Assembly: GCA_949316235.1 (NCBI GenBank)
Contig: OX438745.1
Span: 6,825,001 to 6,889,000, forward strand
Direction of reading: 5' to 3'
DNA from: Oegoconia quadripuncta
Lineage: Eukaryota > Arthropoda > Insecta > Lepidoptera > Autostichidae
Length of the DNA stretch: 64,000 bases
The stretch's first letter is position 1. Each line of letters opens with the position of its first letter. Shown in pieces: positions 54,216-64,000 of this stretch. The notes beneath the pieces are model-generated. The model had not been told where the DNA came from, did no database searches, and was given only the letters and a program-made list of their open reading frames with translations. Made by a program: the position numbers and the translations under genes.

Positions 54216-54890
54216 GTATGATGTGTGTATACTATAAAATATTATAAATCCAAAATTTTGAAAACGCCGAAGGAATGTTTATACCATCCAGATAACAAAC
54301 CAATTCTATTAAAAGCTAAATAACTTCGAAACGGCTTAAGCGATTTTCCCCGAAAATCCTTCCGAAAATATCGGCTTTCGATAAAATAAAACCGTTTACA
54401 AATCGGTTTAGTAGTTTTGGCGCTACAATACATAAAATTATACCAATAGTTTTTTTCGTTACAAAGCCGTTTCCATACTCGCCAAACATCCTCATAATAA
54501 CACTTGAAAATTGAAACTCAACGCTTATATTTTTGCGGTACTTGAGTTCTATTAGTCGGCTTTCATTTTGCCGAAACCTATACTAATGTTTAAACACCTT
54601 TGTCTGTGTGTACACAACCTAAGTTCTCATTGGGTGTGTTTGCTGATTTTAGTGAGCGGCCGTTTGTAGGAAGTCAGTAAATTGGCGAGAAATGTTTGCT
54701 TTGTAAGCTTGTTTGCGTTGAAGCTTAGTCCCTTTTACTTACTTATTGTATGGTCGGTTCATACATACCTACATTTATTCCTGTAAAACTAAACATTTCT
54801 TTACTTCAAACCATGCAGTAATTTCCTATAACTATCTATAACTCTTAATGTATATTCTCCATCTCTTCTAGTCTCGTCTAAGTCTAGTCT
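54216..54890. other. No recognised feature
   Basis: Unique sequence with several degenerate inverted motifs around ACTTCGAAACGGCTTAAGCG (54325). No coding frame is supported. Confidence 0.35.
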
Positions 54891-54895
54891 TCACG

Positions 54896-55171
54896 ATGTT
54901 TGGATGTTTGTTAAGACACATCCAGATTATTTTACAAAACATACTGAAGTCTCAATTAGTAGATAAAGGTGACAGTATCATAAATCTGCTGCATCAGCCT
55001 AAATGTTCTGGAAATATTTATAACATGTGTATTAATTTGTATGATAACCTTCCAGATGAGATTAGAATAACGCAAGCCCTGGAATTTTATACAAAATTAT
55101 CACTATGGCTTATAAATTATTGTTTCTATTCTATAAACGAATTTATGAATCATAAGGACATATTACTATGA
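54896..55171 (+). pseudogene. Likely LINE C-terminal remnant
   Basis: The plus-strand frame ends NMCINLYDNLPDEIRITQAL, EFYTKLSLWLINYCFYSINE and FMNHKDILL. The pattern 'YN.LP..IR....L..F...LK.WL....FYS..EFL' is the usual extreme C-terminus of several arthropod non-LTR retrotransposons. The frame is followed by an AT-rich 3' UTR-like stretch. No reverse-transcriptase core is present. Moderate confidence by pattern only. Confidence 0.5.
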
Positions 55172-56287
55172 TGAAATTAATTGTTAATTGTAATTGTGCA
55201 ACATTGATTATTTTAATTGCTTTGTTTTTTTTTTCAGTTGTTAAATGTTACTGTAATTATGTTATTGACTATTTTAATTGTCATATATTTTTTTGATTTT
55301 TTTTCCTTTTCCGTGTTAGCATTATTTTAATATTTGCATGTCACGGTGATGTTGGCTAAATACGGATTTCTCATCCGTGGCTAAAAGTAAACAACATAGG
55401 GTTTATGATTGTTTGTTATTTTTTTTTAATATTTCAAAAGTTTATTATTATTAAAAAATAAACAATCTTGGCTCTCTGAGTGCGGCACTTTCTAAATTTG
55501 AATTAGTAGTGTTGGGACATATTTATTTTGATGTAAGATTAATAAAAAATCGATAAAAGATTATGATTTTTCAGTTTAATCGCGTTCCTGATTGCCTGAA
55601 GTCACGCACAGAGGCTCTGAATAAGGTACTGTGTCCGACCCCTTCAGCTACGAGTACACACGCTATACGCTTTCGGTTACACGTTGTATAGAAGGAACTA
55701 GTTACACAGATTATATAATTAACCAACGTTTTAACTTCCCACAGTAAATTCCCGTTATGTTTGCCGTATCATAATGTGTTTAATTGTTTTAAAACCACGA
55801 CAAAGTAGGGACCGAAGGCTTAGCCTCAGCTGTCCTCGGAGTCGCATAGAGTAACATTGTTATTCCAGATGTTGTTACTTTATTTTGTTAGTAAAATGAA
55901 TTTTTTGCTACCGGAAGTGTATTGGTTTCTATCTTGAAAGGGATAAAATAAAAGCAGATTATTAAATCAATAATTTCGTGACATTACAAAATTGGTATTT
56001 ATTTAACAATAATTTGAAGGTTGAAGATGTTTCATTACTGTTCAAGCGTTGCGGCCCTCCACATGAGATGAATTGTCTGAAAGTACGTATATTTATTTAT
56101 TTCTAATCAAACTTAGCATCATTCGTATTTTAATACAGTACCTCGGATTAATGTTATGTAAGTATTTAAGAGGATCGTGTGTTTTGAATGTGTACATATT
56201 TTAGTGTATTTTGGGACTGAGACGTTTTGAGAATAAGTTTAAATGAGACTCGATCCATTTGAAATTGAGTTTTATTGACAATATTAT
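55172..56287. other. Unique AT-rich sequence
   Basis: A block at 55600-55860 is less AT-rich (GTGTCCGACCCCTTCAGCTA, AGCCTCAGCTGTCCTCGGAG) but shows no reading frame with known character. Confidence 0.35.
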
Positions 56288-56422
56288 TGAGAACCGCTCT
56301 TTTTGCTAGTAAGTCCAAATTAAAGTCATCCCTTATTAGAAAGAGGTCTTTTTTGAGAACCGCTCTTTTTGCTAGAAGTCCAAATTAAAGTCATCCCTTA
56401 TTTATTAGAAAAAGGTCTTTTA
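56288..56422. repeat. 66-bp tandem duplication
   Basis: TGAGAACCGCTCTTTTTGCT starts at 56288 and again at 56354. The two units differ by a few small indels (GTAAGTCC versus GAAGTCC; TTATT added). This is a simple local duplication. Confidence 0.92.
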
Positions 56423-56550
56423 GATCTTAGGTCGTATTAAGTAATGGGCATTCGAGGGTGCCGTATGACGAAGTAAAGGAAAGGTACACATAGAGATCTT
56501 TACACAATTCGAAAAATCCTTAAATGTAATTATTAAAAAATAGGGAGTTT

Positions 56551-56865
56551 GCTGTGTGGTTTCGACAGAACAGTTTTCGGTTTAAAAAGGATAGAACCAG
56601 GGTTGGTTCTATCCTATTCCCGTGGGTGTCGTGAAAGGCGATTATTTACATCAAAAACATTCATAGATTTGCACACTTTATACGGTGATGGGCTCACCCA
56701 CCTGTTCCGTTACCTATGCATTTCTGTATACTTTGACAGGTGAATCGTGGATGTTGTTACAAGTATTATTATATAATGTTTATAACACCCAAAAGCTAAT
56801 GTTTGGGATATCTCTGACCACCCGATTTGGGGACAAAGTGTCGTGACGTTATGTACGTATGTATG
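56551..56865 (+). repeat. Repeat E copy, full length (reference copy)
   Basis: Starts GCTGTGTGGTTTCGACAGAA, with CCCGTGGGTGTCGTGAAAGG, ACGGTGATGGGCTCACCCAC, ATGCATTTCTGTATACTTTG, AACACCCAAAAGCTAATGTT and GTGTCGTGACGTTATGTACG. A ~20-base duplication (GATAGAACCAGGGTTGGTTC region) lies near its start. E is a long-established lepidopteran-type dispersed repeat. No ORF is conserved among copies. Confidence 0.82.
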
Positions 56866-56924
56866 ACATTTATTAGTAAAGCGACATGATCTAATTATGT
56901 AACATACGAAAGGTTTTGTTTCAT

Positions 56925-56985
56925 CATCATCATAACAGCTACGTCCACTGCTGAACACAGGCTTCCCCCTAAGATTTTCAGAGCT
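56925..56985 (+). repeat. Repeat Q fragment
   Basis: CATCATCATCATAACAGCTA then CGTCCACTGCTGAACACAGG and CTTCCCCCTAAGA form the left block of repeat Q. Confidence 0.6.
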
Positions 56986-57435
56986 ACCGGTTTAAAAAGG
57001 GTTTTGTTTACACGTTTTGAACTATACTTTGTATTGTTTCCCATAATAATTTATAATTATCAGATAAAAAAAATCAGTTTTATCTTAGTTACCTTTTATG
57101 CAAAGTTCTTTGACATTCCACCCATCCACAACATTAATTACATTTACCTACTAATGTCATATTGCCTAACGCTTCTATCTTTCTCACTACTCTACACAAA
57201 TATCAACTTTCCATCAATCAATGCCGTTGCTTAATCGCATCCCAAATATTTAAGTTGGACTTAAATTTGAGATTTAGCGCCGCTGGGAACTATCGCTTTT
57301 TGCTACAAGCCCGCCCCCGACGGGTGTTTTTTTACATAGATTTATAATGGTATTGTTTGATTTGGGGATTATTAAGTATTTGTCTTTGGATAATATCAAA
57401 TTACTACAATGGAATAAAGATAGTAGTAGTGTAAA
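56986..57435. other. No recognised feature
   Basis: AT-rich sequence. Frames at 57004-57347 have no known domain. Confidence 0.35.
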
Positions 57436-57439
57436 CATG

Positions 57440-57570
57440 TAATATTTCTGGAATGGAGACCACGCACGGGCAAGCGCAGACGTCGAAGGTCCCCCGAAGA
57501 CACTGGATGCAGGCCGCTTCCAATCGATCGCTCTGGAATTCCATGGGGGAGGCCTATTTAAAAATAAATA
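57440..57570 (+). pseudogene. LINE C-terminal scrap
   Basis: After a short frameshifted Arg-rich lead, the frame reads WMQAASNRSLWNSMGEAYL. This closely follows the terminal 'W...A.DR..W...GEAYVQQW' motif of RTE/jockey-type polyproteins. It is followed by a TTTATTTCAGATAAATGCAG tail. Dead fragment. Confidence 0.6.
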
Positions 57571-58780
57571 AAAATATTTTATTTCAGATAAATGCAGTCC
57601 CATAGGTATTAGTACAAATTTTACTTACTGACTATGTTAATATTATACCTAATTTTACAAAATTAATTAACTTAAAATTAATTTTCTGAGAATTGACTCA
57701 TCCTCTGCCCGCATGCTCATTAAGACCTCAGAACGTGAAGTTCGACTAACCTGCCGACCAGAAGAGAGTCCAATCTGTCTCCCACCATCTCTAACACGTA
57801 TATAGACATCCTGTGGCTAATATGGTGATCAGTATAACCTATGAAATTCCACTACAACAGATACTATGCGCAACAGGCTACTAATAATTAATAATCCTGA
57901 CTATACGCAACTGACTATTAAGCAAGCGTGTACATGAATGGTTCTCAGTCCGTTCAGCTGTTTTTGTTTATTTATTTTTTCTTTGTTTCAACACTAACAT
58001 TTAAAAACATTACCTTCCTTTCTGGGGCAGTCGGTTAAAAGAGCCTTTGAATGAGGAGTATTTTTTAAGTTTTAAAGTGATTTCATGAACGAAGACGGAT
58101 GAAAGAAAATGGCGTGAATGATGAAGTAACGGCTGATAGGTAGAGGAGATTGGAATAAATTGGTACCACGGCATAAAGATGATGAAAGTGATAAAAAAGA
58201 TTCCTTCGATTTTAGTAATAATAGATCAATCAATTTATACTTAATCGCGCAAACTGCGAAAGAACTATTAGCAGTAAAATATAGATTAATACATATACCC
58301 ATACATAACATTATAAATATAAATATTTAATCACTACGGCTTAAACTTGATCTCCAAAGCGACTCAGCTATATTTAACACTCAATGTACGTTCAGTTTAG
58401 CTTTACAAGATGTTCACTCAGAGGCTTCAGGTCCCATCCAGTCTAGCGTAAAGATATGTGTCCTAGGCCTTTCATTGGCTAACCTAACAAGGGACAGTTT
58501 GGCGGGAGTTATATGATTAAACCTTTGTTCGGCATATCACAAAGAGTAGAGCCTGGGCTAAGACCACAGTAGACTGCATATCTGCATGTCCAAGATAAAG
58601 TATAGACATATATCACACAGCGTCGCTAAGGTACTGAGTCACTGATATATCATAAAGGTGTAAAGCATAACGAAAATCCTGGAAAAATGGTCATACGAAA
58701 CTCTTGCGACTATCCGGGATATATCAGTGCCAAACTTTGACAACCATTCCCTTTATTTACTTCTGATTTTAGAGCTCTAT
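57571..58780. other. Unique intergenic sequence
   Basis: No gene and no recognised repeat copy. Confidence 0.35.
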
Positions 58781-58781
58781 A

Positions 58782-59173
58782 CAGGGTGAAATTTAATTCG
58801 TGTAATTCCTGTTTACTGTTGAATCCACTCCTGATTACGAACAACTTTCCCCAAGGGACCATATTCGAATTCGATTAAAAGATTTCCGATTATCCATACA
58901 AACTAAATGATTCTTATATCACCTTTAGTATGGAAATCCAACAATTTTCGGCTGAATTCGGCTATAGTACCTAGTGGAAAATTGTTAGTAATCAGAAGTG
59001 GAGTCACCAGTCGAAAATTGTTGGGATTTCATACTAAAGGTGGTTTCAGAATGGTTTACCTTGTATGGTAATCGAAAATTTTTTGGTCGCACTCAACTAT
59101 GCCTTGAGGAAAGTTGTTCGTAATCAAGAGTGGCGTCATCAGTTAATGGGAATTACACGAATTCAAATTAACC
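58782..59173. mobile_element. MITE-F copy, long fold-back element with doubled arms
   Basis: Starts CAGGGTGAAATTTAATTCGT and ends ATTACACGAATTCAAATTAA, inverted copies of each other. Inside, the CTCCTGATTACGAACAACTT module appears four times in alternating orientation (near 58827, 58986, 59110 and their inverses), so nearly the whole 390 bases can fold on itself. It is larger than the 63.3-kb copy by an extra internal module. Confidence 0.82.
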
Positions 59174-59259
59174 CCAAATAGTTTCAAAAGCTGCAATAAT
59201 TTGATTTTCTTTTCCTGCGTAGACATTTTGGCCGCATCCCATGTCAACTCGACTTCGTT

Positions 59260-59530
59260 AAATTCCGGCGCGCGGTGGGGCGGCCTCCGCTGGATCACTC
59301 AAGCGGCGGAAATATGCAGAGTGGGATCTCAGATCTTTGAACTGTTTGGGGTAGAAAACTGGGGACCATGGGTGCCAAATGAAAAAAAAAATGCAAAGGA
59401 ATTATCTACGCGTTTGGTCGATATTTCCGGCGACAAGAGGGCTGGCATTAGTATTGCGATACAAAGAGGTAACGCTCTGCCAGCCTCCCTAGCTAGGCAG
59501 ATAAAAAAAAAGTATAGGTTAGTTTTGTAA
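59260..59530 (+). pseudogene. LINE-like C-terminal fragment
   Basis: The plus frame reads FELFGVENWGPWVPNEKKNA, KELSTRLVDISGDKRAG, then ISIAIQRGNALPASLA. This is the same terminal block as at 12.3 and 46.0 kb, but with the SYLAQR segment deleted after RAG. The stop is at 59528-59530. Non-functional remnant. Confidence 0.65.
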
Positions 59531-60030
59531 ATTTTTGTAAATTTTGTATATCTTGTGGTGTTATTACCAATTTATAACCGACACCCAAAAAGGAGGAGGT
59601 ACTATGTTCGTCTGTATGTACTTTTTTTTCCTCAATTGTTAACCGATTTTGAAGGTTGTTTTTTGTTCGATAAGGTATATCACCAGGGCTTACCTTTATT
59701 TAGTTAAGACCCGATGATGTACTCTGGAGATTGAGAGTGTAACCTTACTGAAGTTGGTTGTTTTGCCAATTTTTGGCGGTCTAATTTATATAAGTTACAC
59801 CACATACACTTTTGAATTCCACATCAGCTACCCTGGTACGCTATCAAAATAAAACATTCCAAATTGCTCATAGTAGAACAAATCTCAGCTTCACGTGCTT
59901 CACCTCTTACAAGAATTTGTACTTCTTACATTTCGGTATGCGACACAACGGATATTGATATCTTTCATGATCCAATCTTAAATTTTAATACTAAAATACT
60001 GAAACACCTCAAAACTTCTCTTCCTGATAC
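59531..60030. other. No recognised feature
   Basis: Unique sequence leading into the CA repeat. It includes AACCGACACCCAAAAAGGAG near 59577, a phrase often met in insect repeats but not found elsewhere in this window. Confidence 0.3.
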
Positions 60031-60064
60031 ACATACACATACACACACGCACACACACACACAC

Positions 60065-60097
<33 letters not shown>

Positions 60098-60164
60098 CAC
60101 ACACACACACGCACACACACACACACACGCACACGCACACGCACACACACACACACACATACGC

Positions 60165-60230
<66 letters not shown>
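60031..60230. repeat. (AC)n microsatellite, ~200 bp
   Basis: A dinucleotide tract with interruptions (ATAC and GCAC units). The last ~60 bases are pure. The long open frames on both strands (alternating Thr-His or Cys-Val) are artefacts of the repeat. Confidence 0.98.
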
Positions 60231-60232
<2 letters not shown>

Positions 60233-60594
60233 GTCGTTTTCGTCAGGGATTAAAAAACTTATTTATTTATTTATTTTATGAAAAACATCTGACAATATAT
60301 TGGAATTGAACATCGACTTTATACTATTTCAATTCTGTTTATTTTGCTTAATTGAATTTTGACAACCATATAATGTAAATACCTGTATGATAGACTAAAT
60401 GAGGGAACAAGTTCTTAGCAATGTTTGATGAAACTCAGCCGTTTCAAAGATATTTAGCTTTTAACACAGTTTTTTGGTCTATTTCGATGATATCATAGCA
60501 TATCGAGGGTTTTCAATTTTTTTTATATTTAAGATTAAATCCTACGTTCGTAGCTATGTTTGATCGAAATCGCTTAAGCTATTTATCTACCTGG

Positions 60595-60622
60595 CCGATA
60601 TAATCATAAATGATTATATCGG
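60595..60622. other. Perfect 12-bp hairpin
   Basis: CCGATATAATCA at 60595-60606 is exactly complementary to TGATTATATCGG at 60611-60622 with loop TAAA. No T run follows and no gene is near, so there is no reason to call it a terminator. Confidence 0.8.
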
Positions 60623-61470
60623 AATAAATTCCATCCTTGCAAACGGGGGGTTTCAAAATTTTCAGCTTATAGTTATTACTATCATCATCACTTATATATA
60701 AATATCTTAACGTTTCAACCAACGCCACATAAACAACACGATACGCCTTTTACCCTCTTTCCCTTCCATACACTTATCAGCGTCATAAATTAACTCTCAT
60801 GCACTGAGACATTCGCTGCAAGTGTGACCTGACACCCACATATGATGTACGACACCTTACCTTCTCGCCGCTCACTTCCTGTGTACACTGGGTGGATTAA
60901 GGCTCAAGTTCTTTCCAATTTGAACTTTAGTACTAGTGAATAAGTTAGTTCAGTATAGTTAAAGGGAACATGTATACCACGCCCCTTGATGGTATATTTT
61001 AGTGTTGTAACTCATTATCTGATGGGTATTTTATGTGGGATTGTTTGTGGCTTGCATATTTCTAACGTTTTTATTTTTTTATTTTATTTTATTTTATTTA
61101 TTCAAGAAACCAACAGCTTTCTTAATAGTAGGTACAATGTAACAAAAATACATAAATATAGCCAATAACAGGTTTCGATATATTACTTCACATTAATACT
61201 ATTTAATTATTTGAATAGTTCCATGATTTTAAACTGACTTTATAGCAAAAGCATAACAACGTACAAGAAAATGTTAAACCAATTTTGCCCTTCAGTATTG
61301 TAATTGCCTGCGTGTGAGGTGTTTGTGTGTGTGTGTGTGCGTGTGCGTGTTTACTATAAAAATAACCTTATTTAATATAGTATATAAATAAAATATTATT
61401 TCGACATTTTTTTCGGTTTCAGACGACGCTAACTTCGTGATGGAGAAGACAAAACAGAAGCTGTGATGTT
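60623..61470. other. No recognised gene
   Basis: AT-rich sequence. TTTTATTTTATTTTATTTAT near 61080 and a short (GT)n at 61323-61350 suggest retroelement tails. Confidence 0.35.
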
Positions 61471-61474
61471 TTCG

Positions 61475-61626
61475 TTTTTTTTTAATGCACAACGGGTTAG
61501 CGCTTAGCCTAAATTACACCTGATGTTATAAGATGAGGCTGAAGAATCGCGCTATCTTATCTTATCAAGAAATGCTATCGACATTGCTGCTTATCTAATC
61601 TTAATCGGGTGTGATTGCGGTCAAGT
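61475..61626 (-). repeat. SINE-A remnant, rearranged
   Basis: The T run at 61475-61483, AATGCACAACGGGTTAGCGC and ACACCTGATGTTATAAGATG are minus-strand tail pieces. At 61600-61626 TAATCGGGTGTGATTGCGGT reads in the opposite orientation. Heavily diverged. Confidence 0.6.
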
Positions 61627-62369
61627 TAAAAACTATCGTGATCGAATTTGTCCTAATCCCCACGATGGGCGGGAGGGTTGGTGGTCGCAGATTTTTTGGG
61701 AAGTTCGAACCAATGACGGTGCTGTCCACTGTCCATTAATAGACTTTGGTGTTGAACTCAATAATCTCTTAATCTCCTTTATGCACCCCACGGGAAGAGA
61801 CGACCTGCTCCGCCGAGAACCATACAGCAACTAAATTAAAATGTGTGAATAATTTCCAAAAGCAAGCGACGAATTGGAGGGTATTTTCAATAAAAATTTA
61901 CAATAAGTCATAGGTAGCTTACTGCGCAAAGTAGGTACGAAACATCCGTAGCATATATACGACTGAATTATTCCAATCACTTGAACCAAAGGATTGTGTG
62001 TTTGCGGAGTCAAGCTTCACGATGCTGTACCAAAATTATATATAGGTAGGTATGTCCATTATTTTGCAAAAGATTACATAAATCCCTCGTGTGATATAAG
62101 TTAAGCACCCGTGCCGCAGGGTGCATTTGCTATTCGTTTTAAGTCATTCCGGGACACATCATGCATCTAAATGTTATACAATAAAACTTGTATTGTGTCT
62201 GGTGATACGTAGGAAGGTGTTAATATGAGTAGAAACACTCGTGCTTCGGAGGGCACGTTAAACAGCTAGTCCACCGTCTCGTCACCGACCGTCTTTTTGT
62301 CCTGTCTTCCGTTTCTGTCATTGCTTAGTCGGACAGCATCAACCAGGTCCAAAAAGTATATAACATTCT
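61627..62369. other. Intergenic sequence with small repeat scraps
   Basis: Includes an E-like CACGGGAAGAGACGACC at ~61788 and a P-like GAGGGCACGTTAAACAGCTA at ~62249. No gene. Confidence 0.35.
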
Positions 62370-62515
62370 ACGGGTAGAGATATACCAAACATAAGCCATT
62401 CGGTGTTCCAAACTTTAATGCTTGAAGCCACATCTATGATTCACCTTTCGAAATTTACAGATATGTGCCCATCGCCGTCAAAATGTCCAAATCTATAGAT
62501 GTTTTAAATAATAGT
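62370..62515 (-). repeat. Repeat E fragment
   Basis: TAGAGATATACCAAACATAA, ATCTATGATTCACCTTTCGA and GCCCATCGCCGTCAAAATGT are reverse-strand E blocks. Confidence 0.7.
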
Positions 62516-62790
62516 ACATTATTGCAAAGGCCGGGAAATAGGCAATTGCCATTTCCGCCGAGGCATATATAGTGCTTTTCTCAAAAGTATGCAGGGAAAT
62601 AATAAATATTTAAATAACAAATCAAGACGAATTTTCAGCTTTGCCGCCGATTTTCTATTTATCATTTGTGCCGAAATTAAAGAGTTTATAATAACCCCAG
62701 CACGCCGTTTCATACAACATTGCTGGAGCGTTGTAATGTTCCAAATTCAAAAAACGCTCCTGCATTGGATTTATTTTTCGCTGTCCGTAA
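62516..62790. promoter_or_regulatory. Candidate regulatory island
   Basis: Single-copy and compositionally distinct, with AAGGCCGGGAAATAGGCAAT, CCATTTCCGCCGAGGCATAT, GCTTTGCCGCCGATTTTC and CATTGCTGGAGCGTTGTAAT. Overlapping short frames on both strands have no domain. It begins right after a repeat E end. Regulatory function is a guess from composition. Confidence 0.25.
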
Positions 62791-63340
62791 ATTAGATACT
62801 TCGTGTGTTCTTTTTTCGAAAGTAATGACAATATTTCCATGCATGTTTGAGAAAAGATGCTTTACATGCACCTATTTACATAGATATCCAATCAAATCCT
62901 ATTGTATATAAAGATTTAAAAACAGTCCACGAACGACGAGAATAAATAAAACAATCCCTCGTATCAAACAGCTAACATTCAAGCATCATTGATACAGAAT
63001 AGCACTGCAGGCCCTATTACGGCAGTCATCGTATAATTTTATTGTCCTCGAAGGCCATTATCTAAATATTAAGGATATTCCTGAATACCTCACGCACATT
63101 ACATAGAGCTCAATGTGTTTATGCCTTCGGAAAACGAGCCGCGTTATGGTAATACTGAAGTTAATAATGCTGTTTGTGACTTCATATACTTGCCGAAATG
63201 TCATCGGGATAATATTTTTTGTGCTGTACCTAACAAACCGTACGGTCCATTAATAGCAATTTTTTTGAATAAATATTTGTTAAATTGTATTGCAGTTAGG
63301 AACAAGAATATAACCATCCTGGATTTCCCAATTTTTTCAC
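62791..63340. other. No recognised feature
   Basis: Unique sequence. The 166-codon frame that starts near 63115 runs through the following MITE-F and has no protein character, so it is not called. Confidence 0.4.
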
Positions 63341-63347
63341 TAGTATA

Positions 63348-63610
63348 CAGGGTGAAATTTAATTCGTGTAATTCCTGTTTACTGGTGACTTCACTCCTGA
63401 CTACGAAGAGCTTTCAACTTGGCACCATAGCTGAATTCAGGCGAAAATTGTTGGACTTCTTTACTACAAGTGGTTTCTTAGTGGTTTACTGTGCATGGGT
63501 AATCGAAAATTTTTTGATCGAATTCGACTATGGTTGTTTGGGGAAAGTTGTTCGTAATCAAGAGCGGCCTCACCAGTTAATGGAGATTACACGAATTCAA
63601 ATTCACCTTG
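63348..63610. mobile_element. MITE-F copy, intact, flanked by TATA
   Basis: The left end CAGGGTGAAATTTAATTCGT pairs with the right end ACACGAATTCAAATTCACCT then TG. TATA lies on both sides (63344-63347 and 63611-63614), read as a TA or TATA target duplication. 263 bp, fold-back interior with CTCCTGACTACGAAGAGCTT against GAAAGTTGTTCGTAATCAAG. It is the simplest complete F copy. Confidence 0.82.
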
Positions 63611-63739
63611 TATAATCATAATTATAAATACCTACAGAATAATAAATGAAAATAATGAACATAACTACATAATATAGTACATATATGTATATACACAAAC
63701 AAATACCTGCATATTAATGTTGTAACATTAAAGCGCTAT

Positions 63740-63835
63740 GTAATGTCTCTTAGTCGAGAAAAGATATCTTTAGAGATAAGGTCACCTATGTAACTTCTTG
63801 TGTGTAACCAATGTGTATTTGCGATAAACAATTCT
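63740..63835 (+). repeat. LINE 3'-end fragment
   Basis: AAGATATCTTTAGAGATAAG then GTCACCTATGTAACTTCTTG parallels the AGATCTCTTAAAGAGATAAG ... CCACC block of the LINE tail at 41.3 kb. Confidence 0.5.
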
Positions 63836-64000
63836 TATAAGGGGTAGGTTGGGGTAGGCGGTTGCTTACCATTCCGACTTTACCATTCCGACATAAGCCC
63901 AAATCTGGAATTTCCTTTATGTAATATAAAGAAACACTTTCTTTTGTGCCTTTAAATTACTATATGTAAAGTAGCTGAATCAAATCTATTGCAATCCTAG

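Noticed and set aside
59864..60253. Long open frames on both strands over the CA tract
   Set aside because: They encode only alternating Thr-His or Cys-Val and exist because (AC)n has no stop codons. It is a microsatellite.
60595..60622. Hairpin as a transcription terminator
   Set aside because: There is no gene upstream and no U tract after it, and factor-independent hairpin terminators do not apply to polymerase II genes.
63115..63615. 166-codon open frame on the plus strand
   Set aside because: More than half lies inside the MITE-F at 63348-63610. Low-complexity intergenic translation with no domain.
1..64000. CRISPR arrays, prokaryotic operons, phage or plasmid functions
   Set aside because: The window has spliced genes, SINEs and MITEs typical of an insect nucleus. 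No regularly spaced identical repeats with unique spacers were found.

Overview
The window looks like AT-rich nuclear DNA from a moth or butterfly (Lepidoptera). Two features point there: an insect-type NK4/tinman homeobox gene, and a dense load of dispersed repeats of the kinds typical of lepidopteran genomes (tRNA-headed SINEs, 3' ends of LINEs, small palindromic MITEs). Genus and species cannot be read from the sequence. Family letters used below (SINE-A to SINE-D, repeat E, MITE-F to MITE-K, repeats P, Q, R, S) are my own labels, assigned by comparing copies inside the window.

Only two intact protein genes are supported. At 2450-4168 (minus) lies a two-exon homeobox gene of the NK-2 class with a TN motif, called tinman (NK4). 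At 17143-18962 (plus) lies a two-exon gene for an Mpv17/PMP22-family membrane protein. They are arranged head to head about 13 kb apart. Both gene models have clean GT-AG introns that restore the reading frame. The remaining ~45 kb to the right holds no convincing gene. It contains retroelement and transposase fragments plus short stretches of non-repetitive, more GC-rich sequence that could be regulatory. A gene-poor flank is common around developmental homeobox genes, but a regulatory role here is inference.

Layout: 0-2.3 kb, repeats; 2.4-4.4 kb, tinman and its proximal upstream region; 4.5-17 kb, repeat-rich intergenic DNA with a split MITE-H, a MITE-I and a 187-bp tandem repeat; 17.1-19.4 kb, the Mpv17-like gene; 19.7-21.6 kb, mariner remnant and SINEs; 22-28 kb, mostly unique DNA with a perfect 21-bp hairpin; 28-31.5 kb, a mobile-element pile-up (MITE-K, nested SINE-in-E, broken SINE-A, MITE-G, MITE-I, MITE-H); 32-36 kb, LINE fragment and islands; 37.8-39.2 kb, SINE cluster; 41-49.8 kb, LINE tails, two MITE-J copies, a pentanucleotide array and SINEs; 50-64 kb, MITE-G and MITE-F copies, LINE fragments, a 200-bp (AC)n tract and a unique island near 62.6 kb.

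No new enzymatic or defence system was found. The most unusual items are MITE-K with ~16-bp sub-repeats in its inverted arms, the recurrent neighbouring of MITE-H and MITE-I at two loci, the perfect hairpin at 23.9 kb, and the 187-bp tandem array.
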